Source of the DNA: Paracoccaceae bacterium
GTDB taxonomy: Bacteria > Pseudomonadota > Alphaproteobacteria > Rhodobacterales > Rhodobacteraceae
Direction: 5' to 3'
Length of the DNA: 28,440 bases
NCBI GenBank assembly: GCA_016764835.1
Contig: JAESRD010000341.1
Coordinates: 1 to 28,440 of the forward strand
The notes beneath the pieces were generated by a model, which saw only the letters and a list, made by a program, of their open reading frames with translations, did not search any database and was not told where the DNA came from. Both the position numbers and the translations under genes were made by a program. Positions 15,864 through 22,820 of this stretch are shown here, in pieces (the first letter of the stretch is position 1; every line of letters starts with the position of its first letter).

Positions 15864-16569
15864 GAAACCAAAGCGGTCGCTGGCCGATCGTGTCTATCAC
15901 TCTTTGTTTAGTCGGATATCCAGTGGTGAATATCCGATTAACCAAAAATTGCCGCCGGAAAACACCCTGGCTCAGGGGTTCAACGTTTCGCGCCCTGTTT
16001 TGCGCACAGCACTTGAGCGCTTAAGGGCGGAAGGTGTAATTTATTCACGTCAGGGGGCCGGAAATTTTGTCCGTGCTGCGTCGTCAAAGCCGGTTGGGTT
16101 TACCCGGGTTGAAACGCTGGCCGATATTCAACGTTGCTACGAGTTTCGGATCACCATTGAAACCGAGGCCGCGAGCATGGCCGCAGAGCGGCGCAATACG
16201 GCGGCACTGGGCAAAATAGCCGATGCGCTCGATCTACTTCGTGCCGCAACGGGGAACCGGGTTCATCATGAAGACGCTGATTTCAGCTTTCATCTTGCAA
16301 TCACACATGCGGCAAACAATCAGTATTTTGAAGCATCCATGCAGGCGTTGCGCAGCCATATCTACGTCGGGATGGAGATGCATGGCCAATCCCTCATGAC
16401 CGACGGGGCCAAAGCGCTGGAGACGGTGCTTAAAGAACATACCAAAATCTTTGAGGCTATCAAAGACGGTGACGGTGTCCGCGCAGCAAACCTCATGCGC
16501 GGACATCTTGAACATTCACGAGACCGGTTATTTGGAAGCGGGCAACTCGACTTGCGGATGAAGGGCTAA
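15814..16569 (+). CDS. GntR-family regulator, FadR subfamily (FCD domain)
   Basis: Regulator of 251 residues if started at the ATG 15814. A TTG at 15832 with AAAGG 8 nt upstream is an equally good start and would shorten the overlap with the kinase gene. The winged helix-turn-helix covers residues ~22-88 (KLPPENTLAQGFNVSRPVLR and the wing GVIYSRQGAGNFV). The all-helical FCD domain (about 105-240) has the metal-site residues D156, H160, H209 and H231 in DADFSFH, KEHTKIF and MRGHLEH. FCD proteins usually sense small carboxylates. Co-transcribed with the DUF1537 kinase, it probably controls that gene through TTGTAAAACAA at 14735-14745, and perhaps also the tct-pdxA2 operon. It ends 11 nt from the convergent pdxA2 gene with no terminator between. 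Confidence 0.92.
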   Translation: MTKAIPLKTAQTKEAREKPKRSLADRVYHSLFSRISSGEYPINQKLPPENTLAQGFNVSRPVLRTALERLRAEGVIYSRQGAGNFVRAASSKPVGFTRVETLADIQRCYEFRITIETEAASMAAERRNTAALGKIADALDLLRAATGNRVHHEDADFSFHLAITHAANNQYFEASMQALRSHIYVGMEMHGQSLMTDGAKALETVLKEHTKIFEAIKDGDGVRAANLMRGHLEHSRDRLFGSGQLDLRMKG

Positions 16570-16580
16570 GACGCCTCCAG

Positions 16581-17561
16581 TCAAGAACGCGCCGCTGCAA
16601 GCTTACTTGCATAGTCAAGCGCCGAGAGCATATTGACGTGGTTTGCCTTGCCGGTTCCGGCAATATCAAATGCTGTGCCATGATCAACAGAACAGCGGTC
16701 AATTGGCAGGCCAAGGGACACATTCACCGCCGTGTCAAAGGCAATGAGTTTGATCGGGATGTGACCCTGATCATGGTATTGTGCGATGACCAAATCAAAA
16801 CCACCTGTGTTGGCGCGGTGATAAACGGTATCGGCCGAAATAGGCCCTTGCACATTGATGCCCTCATCTTGCGCCATGCGCACGCCCGGCGCGATTTGGA
16901 GATCATCTTCGCGGCCAAACAGACCGTTTTCGCCGCAATGTGGGTTGATCCCCGCCACCGCTATGCGCGGGTTCTTTATGCCCATCCGTTGAAGATGATT
17001 ATGGCCTGTGCGAATTGTCTCAAAGACGCGCTCTGGCGTCGCCCGGCCAATCGCATCTTTTAGCGAAACATGCGTTGAGACATGCAGCACATTCAGGGTC
17101 GGTGAGGCGAGCAACATCCAGCTGGATTTTGAGCCTGTCAGATGGGCAAGCATGCCGGTGTGACCGTCATAATGGTGGCCCGCGGAATTCAACGCTTCTT
17201 TGTTAATTGGCGCCGTGACAATGACGCGGGCTTGTCCAGATGTGGTGAGCGCGACTGCCTTTTCGATATAGCGAAAACTGGCCTCACCACAGGCCGCCGA
17301 CAGGGTGCCGAATTTTTCAGGAAGCCCTTCAACCGGCACATGAATAACGCTGACAGCGCCTACCGGAACCTCCGCGCCAAAATCGACCAGCGCCAAGTCA
17401 AGTTGGCAGGCTGCAATCGCGCGCTCCAGGGTCGGGCGGTCTCCGATTATGGCATAGCGGCTGCGCTGTTGCGCCCCAAGAGAGGCCATGGCTTTTATGC
17501 TCACTTCTGCGCCAACGCCGGAGGGATCGCCCATGGTGATAACGATTGGTTTTTGTGTCAC
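16581..17561 (-). CDS. pdxA2: PdxA2-type four-carbon phospho-acid dehydrogenase
   Basis: NAD-dependent, metal-dependent oxidative decarboxylase of the PdxA family, 326 residues. It has [10 protein letters not shown] (10-19), TAPINKEAL (116-124), DGHTGMLAH (132-140), the three metal histidines H164 (STHVSL), H208 (NPHCGENG) and H263 (YHDQGH), and [12 protein letters not shown] near the end. The family includes PdxA of vitamin B6 synthesis and PdxA2, which converts D-threonate 4-phosphate to dihydroxyacetone phosphate and CO2. PdxA2 is preferred because of its place in a tct-dapA-dehydrogenase operon and the DUF1537 kinase gene facing it. The GTG start has AGGAG 6 nt upstream. It is last gene of the minus-strand operon, after a small hairpin with a T-run that may limit its transcription. 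Confidence 0.88.
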   Translation of the reverse strand: MTQKPIVITMGDPSGVGAEVSIKAMASLGAQQRSRYAIIGDRPTLERAIAACQLDLALVDFGAEVPVGAVSVIHVPVEGLPEKFGTLSAACGEASFRYIEKAVALTTSGQARVIVTAPINKEALNSAGHHYDGHTGMLAHLTGSKSSWMLLASPTLNVLHVSTHVSLKDAIGRATPERVFETIRTGHNHLQRMGIKNPRIAVAGINPHCGENGLFGREDDLQIAPGVRMAQDEGINVQGPISADTVYHRANTGGFDLVIAQYHDQGHIPIKLIAFDTAVNVSLGLPIDRCSVDHGTAFDIAGTGKANHVNMLSALDYASKLAAARS

Positions 17562-17579
17562 TTCAGTCTCCTGAGGATG

Positions 17580-17598
17580 AAAAAAATGGGGCTGCCCC
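17580..17598 (-). terminator. Possible weak terminator/attenuator between the dehydrogenase and pdxA2 genes
   Basis: On the transcribed strand GGGG-CAG-CCCC is followed by ATTTTTTT (A-run at 17580-17586 on the plus strand). The stem is only 4 bp, but GC-only and with a good T-run. It sits just after the dehydrogenase stop and upstream of the pdxA2 ribosome site, so it could lower pdxA2 expression. Confidence 0.35.
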
Positions 17599-17603
17599 CC
17601 TTA

Positions 17604-18563
17604 TCAGAGGTCGTTGACGTTTAAGCAGCGGGTCGGACGGCCACCCGCTAAGAATGTCTCAATATCTTCAACAACCATGAGCCCGACATTTTCTACCGCT
17701 TCGCGTGTATCAGCGCCAGAATGTGGGGTAAAAATTGCATTGGGGTGCGTAAATACCGGATGATCAATTACCGGCGGTTCTTGAACATAGGCATCAATCG
17801 CGGCACCGCCAAGATGCCCGCTTTCGAGCGCCTGTGCCACATAGTCCAAATCAACCACCTCACCGCGCGCCAAATTGATAAGACAGGCGCCGGGCTTCAT
17901 CAGCGCGATTTTGTCTTTGCCAATAAGTGCGACGTTATCTTTGCCACCGAAGATATGGACTGAGACATAGTCCGCGCATGCCAATAGCTCATCTAAGGGT
18001 AGAAGCGCAATCTCGTGTTCCTTTGCAAAATCTTTATCTGGGTACATATCGGTTGCGACAATATGCATTCCCAACCCGCGTGCAAGTTTGGCCAGACGTT
18101 TACCGATATTGCCAAGCCCGACAATGCCAAGGGTCTTGCGGCCCAGTTGCGTGCCGACCTGCCGGTGCCAGCCGCCTGTTGTGACGCTGATATGCCCCTG
18201 CGGAATAAAACGCGCCATAGAAAACATCAGCCCTATGGCCAGTTCGGCCACCGCATCGCTGTTTGCGCCGGGTGTATTGCAAACAGGCAGCCCCGCTGCC
18301 GTGCAGGCCGCGATGTCGATATTATCGACACCGACGCCATGCTTAATAATGGCTTTAAGACTATCTGCTGCGACCAATGTTTCAGCTGAAACCGGAATGA
18401 GACCAACAACAAGAAAATCTGCCTTTTTTATATGTTCTGATACGCCGCCATCGGGCAGCGCCGCATCATTGCAGTGGATCAACTCCCAGCCGTTTTGGGC
18501 GATCAATTCAGGCACGCGTCCATGTTTGCCAAAACCCGGCGAGGTCGTAACAATAACCGTCAT
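17604..18563 (-). CDS. D-isomer-specific 2-hydroxyacid dehydrogenase
   Basis: NAD-dependent D-2-hydroxyacid dehydrogenase (SerA/GyaR-like), 319 residues. The nucleotide fold shows GIVGLGNIG (146-154) and D172 at the end of the second strand, which favours NAD over NADP. The catalytic triad is R233 (LARGE), E262 (QEPP) and H281 (TPHSGAD). The start at 18563 is set by a 4-nt ATGA overlap with the dapA3 stop; the frame extends another 109 codons upstream, but that part is antisense-like sequence inside dapA3. No normal ribosome site precedes this ATG, so it is probably translated by coupling. It would interconvert a 2-oxoacid and a D-2-hydroxyacid linked to the dapA3 reaction or to the imported substrate. 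Confidence 0.92.
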   Translation of the reverse strand: MTVIVTTSPGFGKHGRVPELIAQNGWELIHCNDAALPDGGVSEHIKKADFLVVGLIPVSAETLVAADSLKAIIKHGVGVDNIDIAACTAAGLPVCNTPGANSDAVAELAIGLMFSMARFIPQGHISVTTGGWHRQVGTQLGRKTLGIVGLGNIGKRLAKLARGLGMHIVATDMYPDKDFAKEHEIALLPLDELLACADYVSVHIFGGKDNVALIGKDKIALMKPGACLINLARGEVVDLDYVAQALESGHLGGAAIDAYVQEPPVIDHPVFTHPNAIFTPHSGADTREAVENVGLMVVEDIETFLAGGRPTRCLNVNDL

Positions 18564-19444
18564 ATGAGGAGGTCTCGCGCTTTGAGGATTTCTATAATGG
18601 CAGCATCTTGCTCTGGGCTTGGTAGCAATGCGGGTTGGCGTGAGAGACCAACAGACTTGTCGTTCATGCAAAGCGCCCGTTTTACCAGAGCGGGCGGAAA
18701 GCCGAGGGCATATAGATCTTTGCGCAGGCCAGCAAAATTTTCTTGGGCGGTTGTCGCCGCTTGCGTATCGCCGGTGTTGAAGCCGGTGATGATCTGCGCC
18801 AAAATGTCGGGTGCCACATTGCCCAGCCCGGAGACGACACCGGCACAGCCCTGTTCCAAGCCCCACAATACCAGATGATCTGGCGCGCAATAGACCTCAA
18901 AATCGTCGATTTCCCGCGCGACAGCGAGATATTCTAAGATCGTGTCGGTTGACCAGCCGGAATCTTTTATCGCAACAATATTGGGATGTTTTGCAAGGGT
19001 TTTTGCTGTTGCTGGCTCGATATGGTTCTGCGTGCGGGCGGGAATATCATAAAGATAAATAGGTGTATTTACCGCATCGGCGATTGTGGTGAAGTGACGG
19101 ATGAGGCCATCTTGGGTGCAAGCGATGAAATAGGGCGTGATCACAGCCAATCCGTGCAGGCCAAGCCCATCGACAGCCTCGGCAAGTTGCCGCGTTTCAA
19201 ATGTCGATGGACAGCCAATATTTGCGATCACCTTCACGCGGCCGCCCACCTCGTCCATCACATCTTTAATCAGGCCTACTTTTTCCTCATGGGTCAGCGC
19301 AGTAAAATCACCATTGGTGCCGCAGACCATAAGATCATTGCCGGCCGCGACCTGACGGCGGACCTGCGCGCGCGTCGCGTCGTGGTTTACGGTTTCATCC
19401 TCATTAAAACAGGTAACCAGGGCGACATAGGCATTTCGGGTCAT
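18560..19444 (-). CDS. DapA-superfamily lyase (third copy)
   Basis: Class I TIM-barrel lyase of 294 residues, the standard DapA size. The ATG at 19444 has GGAG 6 nt upstream; the frame extends to 19585 into tctA without a ribosome site. The Schiff-base lysine is K160 (VAIKDSG) and the catalytic tyrosine Y132 (YDIPARTQ). The usual GTTGE motif is GTNGD (T43, N44, D46), with Asp in place of Glu, so its specificity probably differs from lysine-pathway DapA. YDIPAR keeps the arginine that contacts a carboxylate in DapA. It lies 22 nt after tctA and overlaps the hydroxyacid dehydrogenase gene by 4 nt, so the lyase and dehydrogenase probably act in one route on a TctABC-imported acid. Confidence 0.92.
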   Translation of the reverse strand: MTRNAYVALVTCFNEDETVNHDATRAQVRRQVAAGNDLMVCGTNGDFTALTHEEKVGLIKDVMDEVGGRVKVIANIGCPSTFETRQLAEAVDGLGLHGLAVITPYFIACTQDGLIRHFTTIADAVNTPIYLYDIPARTQNHIEPATAKTLAKHPNIVAIKDSGWSTDTILEYLAVAREIDDFEVYCAPDHLVLWGLEQGCAGVVSGLGNVAPDILAQIITGFNTGDTQAATTAQENFAGLRKDLYALGFPPALVKRALCMNDKSVGLSRQPALLPSPEQDAAIIEILKARDLLI

Positions 19445-19466
19445 GTAGTACTCCGTAATTTTGAAA

Positions 19467-20945
19467 TTAGGCTTTGGTTTTGCGGGCCAGATGCCGCGCA
19501 ATAGAAGGCCAACATAATGATAGGATTGTGAGCGCAAGGAAGAGAAGCGTGATCGGGCCTGAAAGGAAGACGAAAACATCATCACCTGCTTGCAGCATGC
19601 CGCGGCGCAGGTTGGCTTCCATCATCGGGCCAAGGATCAGTGCAATGCAAAGCGCGGCCTGTGAAAAGCCAAACTTTTGCATGCCCCAGCCAAGCACGCC
19701 AAAACCAACCATCGTATAGAGGTCGATCGGGTTGAGATTGATCGCAAACGCGCCAATGAAACAAAAGATAACAATTGCCATGGTTAGCAAGCGGCGCGGC
19801 ACCATCAAGATCTTGGAGAAGACCGGGATAAGCGCCATGCCAAATATGAACATGAATATAGTGGCCATAAACGTGCCGCCAAAGATCCCAACAATCACCT
19901 CTGGGTTGGTCTGAAACAGCATTGGACCGGGGGCAAGCCCTTGGATCATCAGCCCGCCCATCAACACTGCCGTAACCACATCTCCCGGAATGCCAAGCGC
20001 CAGCAGCGGGATAAGCGCGGACGCACAGACAGCGTTATTGGCGCTTTCGGTTGCCGCAATCCCCGGTGCAAAACCGGTGCCAAATTTTTCTGGTGTTTTT
20101 GACGTTCTGCGCGCCTCATTATAAGAAATCCAAGACGCTGTACCGGAGCCGGTTCCCGGGATAATCCCGATCAGTGTTCCTATCAAAGATCCACGGATCA
20201 AAGCACCACGGCTTTCACGCATATCTTGGCGTGACGGCCAGCGGTCTTTGACCAGCTTAATCGCAGGTTCATTCCCGGCAAGGCGCTCGATTTGAGTGAA
20301 AACCTCAGAGAGCGCGAAGAGGCCGATCAGCGCGGGGGTAAAGGCAAAGCCCGACGAAAAACCCTGAATGCCAAACGTATAGCGCATAACGCCAGAAATC
20401 GGGTCTGCACCGACACAAGCAATTAAAATACCAAGCAGTCCAGAGATAGCGCCCTTTAAAAGGTTGCCCGACAGCGTGGCGATAATCGTCAGTCCAAACA
20501 GCGCCAGCGCGAAATATTCAGATGCACCAAATTTGAGTGCGATATTGGCAAGTTGCGGGGCCAGCGTGGCGAGCACGACGGCGGCAAATAAGCCGCCGAT
20601 GGCCGATGAGATTGTCGCCATGCCAAGCGCTTTGCCGGCCTCGCCGCGTTGGGCCATTGGATAGCCATCAAGCACCGTCGCCGCTGAGGCGGGCGTTCCC
20701 GGAGTGCGCAGCAAGATTGCCGACACACAGCCGCCATATATGCCGCCAATATAGATGCCAATGAGCATGTTGATGCCCATGACCGGGGTCATGCCAAAGG
20801 TGAGTGGAATGAGGAGTGCGACGCCCATTGTCGCCGTCAGGCCCGGCAATGCGCCGATCACCAGACCGCCAAGTGTGCCGAGCGCAATGACAAGGATGAC
20901 TTTGAATTGCAGCAAAGGCGCGAGGTAAGATAATGTATCCATCAT
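19467..20945 (-). CDS. tctA: Tripartite tricarboxylate transporter large permease TctA
   Basis: Large membrane subunit of a TctABC carrier, about 492 residues, normal for the family, with roughly ten or more hydrophobic segments. Typical motifs are GTLGGLVIGALPGLTATMG near the N-terminus (the family's G-x-LPGLG signature), GIYIGGIYGG, SAILLRTPGTPAS, and in the middle GIIPGTGSGTASWISYNEARR, a repeat of the P-G motif. The start is uncertain. ATG 20945 and ATG 20942 are adjacent, and a GTG at 20960 is also in frame; none has a strong ribosome site. The receptor gene tctC lies upstream across a spacer with a perfect 12-bp hairpin. The substrate is a carboxylate of unknown type. Confidence 0.93.
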   Translation of the reverse strand: MMDTLSYLAPLLQFKVILVIALGTLGGLVIGALPGLTATMGVALLIPLTFGMTPVMGINMLIGIYIGGIYGGCVSAILLRTPGTPASAATVLDGYPMAQRGEAGKALGMATISSAIGGLFAAVVLATLAPQLANIALKFGASEYFALALFGLTIIATLSGNLLKGAISGLLGILIACVGADPISGVMRYTFGIQGFSSGFAFTPALIGLFALSEVFTQIERLAGNEPAIKLVKDRWPSRQDMRESRGALIRGSLIGTLIGIIPGTGSGTASWISYNEARRTSKTPEKFGTGFAPGIAATESANNAVCASALIPLLALGIPGDVVTAVLMGGLMIQGLAPGPMLFQTNPEVIVGIFGGTFMATIFMFIFGMALIPVFSKILMVPRRLLTMAIVIFCFIGAFAINLNPIDLYTMVGFGVLGWGMQKFGFSQAALCIALILGPMMEANLRRGMLQAGDDVFVFLSGPITLLFLALTILSLCWPSIARHLARKTKA

Positions 20946-20975
20946 GAGCTGAACTTTCACGCGCAGATTGAGAGA

Positions 20976-21004
20976 CTGGCCAGAGCGAGATACGCTCTGG
21001 CCAG
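20976..21004 (-). other. Intercistronic hairpin between tctC and tctA
   Basis: CTGGCCAGAGCG (20976-20987) and CGCTCTGGCCAG (20993-21004) form a perfect 12-bp stem with a 5-nt loop, the strongest hairpin in the window. It lies 22 nt after the tctC stop. No T-run follows on the transcribed strand, so partial attenuation or 3'-end protection of the receptor mRNA is more likely than full termination. Confidence 0.65.
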
Positions 21005-21026
21005 ATGATTTGAACTTGTTTTGGGC

Positions 21027-21983
21027 TTAGTTATTCATACCAAGCAAGCCGAGCTCTTCGAGGACGGCATGGGCCATTTCGCCATCTGCTCTCACACGTG
21101 CTTCAAATGCTGGACCATCCTCATAGGTGACGAATTCACCCATTTCTGTCATTGTTGCAATGAATTCAGGATCTTCAGCCACTTGCTTTACAGCGTCGCG
21201 CAACCATTCCAACACGTCATCTGGCAGGCCTCTGGGCGCGACAAGACCTTTGTAAGATGACCATGTGAAATCAACACCCATCTCGACAGCGGTGGGGGTG
21301 TCAGGGAACATCGCGATCCGCTCTTCTTCCATGACAAATATTGGCGTCATCTGGCCCGCTTCGGCGGCCGCTCTGGCTTCTGCAGGGGAGGCGACCATTG
21401 CGTCTATATGTCCGCCGATACAGGCAGTGCGGGCCTCAGATGAGCCACCAAACGGAATAGACTCGACATTGATGTGAGCGGCTCTTGCAAAGGCTTCTGC
21501 TGAAATATGGTTGGCCCCACCAGCGCCCGAATTGCCGATTTGTGGCGCTGTCTCCGCCGCATAGGCAACAAAGCTGGCATAGTCAGAAAAAGGCGCATCG
21601 CTACAGGCGACCATTACTTGAAGCGACCGCGCGAAAAGGCCGATAAATTCTACGTCATCAATAACATAGTCAGCCCCACCAATATGCGGCTTAATCGCGA
21701 TAGGCCCCTGTGCACCGGCACCAAGCGTATAGCCGTCTGGCCGTGCATGGATGGCAGCCGATGTGCCGATGGCTCCACCGCCGCCGGGCTGATTGCGCAC
21801 GACAACCTGAATGCCGTCAAACTGCCTTTCAAATGCATCGGCGACGACCCGCATGCCGAGGTCGGTTGATCCGCCTGCCGAATAGGGCACGACGATTTGA
21901 AGCGGCCGCTCTGGGAAATCAGCATAGGCAGGCAAAGCACCAGTGGTGGCCAGTACGGCAGCGACAATAATATTCTTAGACAT
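21027..21983 (-). CDS. tctC: Tripartite tricarboxylate transporter receptor TctC (Bug family)
   Basis: Periplasmic receptor of the TctC/Bug family, 318 residues. A short signal peptide (KNIIVAAVLATTGALPAYA, then DFPERP) is followed by the family's opening segment RPLQIVVPYSAGGSTDLGMR, then NQPGGGGAIGTSA and DGYTLGAG, which form the ligand pocket and binding loops. The ATG at 21983 has a strong AAGGAGGAGG just upstream. It sits between tctB and tctA. Bug receptors bind small carboxylates such as citrate, aspartate, nicotinate or terephthalate; here the pathway context suggests a four-carbon or related sugar acid, but the sequence does not prove it. Confidence 0.94.
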   Translation of the reverse strand: MSKNIIVAAVLATTGALPAYADFPERPLQIVVPYSAGGSTDLGMRVVADAFERQFDGIQVVVRNQPGGGGAIGTSAAIHARPDGYTLGAGAQGPIAIKPHIGGADYVIDDVEFIGLFARSLQVMVACSDAPFSDYASFVAYAAETAPQIGNSGAGGANHISAEAFARAAHINVESIPFGGSSEARTACIGGHIDAMVASPAEARAAAEAGQMTPIFVMEEERIAMFPDTPTAVEMGVDFTWSSYKGLVAPRGLPDDVLEWLRDAVKQVAEDPEFIATMTEMGEFVTYEDGPAFEARVRADGEMAHAVLEELGLLGMNN

Positions 21984-22011
21984 TGTATCCTCCTCCTTGG
22001 GATATCGGGGC

Positions 22012-22476
22012 TCAGGGGAGCCAGATAGATAGAAAATTGGTAAAGGCGAAATGCACTGCGAATGTCATGACGACCGGGAACCCTATTAAGAGCCAGATTT
22101 TTCTCTCGCCGATGAGCCACAAGCCAATGACAAAGGTCACCAGCGTTGCGGGAATGTAACCGATTGGGAAAAAGGCAGCCGCGTAGAGGACAAGCAGCAC
22201 AACGAAAGCTGCGATTGTCAGCAGTGTTTGCTTGTCAGGGAAGTGAATGACGGAGTCTTTTCCACCCTCTTTGCCTGCGGAAATGCCCTGAAAAATCAAA
22301 ATTGCTGACAAGATAGAGATCAACCCGATCATCAACCAAGGTACAAATGACGGGCCCGCAATCGAGCTGGAAAAGCCTTGTTTAATGCTCAGCGTTCGCC
22401 AGACGGCAAACCCGCAGAAGGCAAGCAATCCGCAGCCAATCCAGAAATCTCCCTTACTTTGTCGTACTTCCGCCAT
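22012..22476 (-). CDS. tctB: Tripartite tricarboxylate transporter small permease TctB
   Basis: Small membrane subunit of the TctABC carrier, 154 residues with four hydrophobic segments (around 15-30, 45-65, 82-105 and 108-150, the last probably two helices). The ATG at 22476 is preferred to the TTG at 22488, because the GGAGG that serves it lies between them. It has the family's N-terminal layout, with GDFWIGCGLLAFCGFAVW and then GPSFVPWLM. As first gene of the minus-strand operon it sets the promoter position. The -35-like TTGACA lies in a palindrome at 22523-22537. Confidence 0.9.
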   Translation of the reverse strand: MAEVRQSKGDFWIGCGLLAFCGFAVWRTLSIKQGFSSSIAGPSFVPWLMIGLISILSAILIFQGISAGKEGGKDSVIHFPDKQTLLTIAAFVVLLVLYAAAFFPIGYIPATLVTFVIGLWLIGERKIWLLIGFPVVMTFAVHFAFTNFLSIWLP

Positions 22477-22820
22477 TGGCCCCTCCAAACAGTTTTGCAG
22501 TTTTTTGCACCATGCTGTTCAGTTGACAACTTGTCAAATAAATTCATGAAAATTCGCACAATTTCAAGAAAACCAGCTGATACCTTGTGTGCGGCAAGCT
22601 AAAATATCGATAGGCTAATTTCCCAAATATCTCCTAACTTGCGGAAAATAAATGATATAAATCATTAGGTATGAACAGAAGTTTTGCCGGTACGGTAAAA
22701 ATGGCCGACATTCACCTAGGAATTTAAATTTGACAATCAGCTTTACAAATTATTAGAAATGGGTTGCTTTCGGGCGCCAAACACCAGACTCAGTTGTCAA
22801 ATTAACTCACGGAGAATCCT
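22477..22820. promoter_or_regulatory. Divergent regulatory spacer between tctB and the alcohol dehydrogenase gene
   Basis: A 344-nt AT-rich spacer without a gene. It holds TTGACAACTTGTCAA (22523-22537, perfect 6-bp arms, 3-nt centre) in the tctB promoter region. Single copies of the same half-site lie nearer the dehydrogenase gene (TTGACAA 22730-22736 and TTGTCAA 22794-22800). AATGAT-ATAA-ATCATT is at 22651-22666, and the imperfect 19-bp palindrome TTTTGCCGGTACGGTAAAA is at 22682-22700. The dehydrogenase ribosome site GGAG is 6 nt before its ATG. The repeated TTGACAA/TTGTCAA elements suggest one regulator for both directions. Confidence 0.5.

Noticed and set aside
16581..17561. PdxA as a vitamin B6 biosynthesis enzyme
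   Set aside because: No other vitamin B6 gene nearby; operon with tct/dapA3/dehydrogenase and a facing DUF1537 kinase favour PdxA2.
17604..18890. 428-residue version of the hydroxyacid dehydrogenase
   Set aside because: The first 109 codons are out-of-frame dapA3 sequence; the family fold begins at MTVIVTTSPG, with an ATGA overlap.
3958..19444. The three DapA-family genes as lysine-biosynthesis dapA
   Set aside because: All are next to carriers and catabolic regulators, two have altered signatures, and three copies in one locus do not fit biosynthesis.
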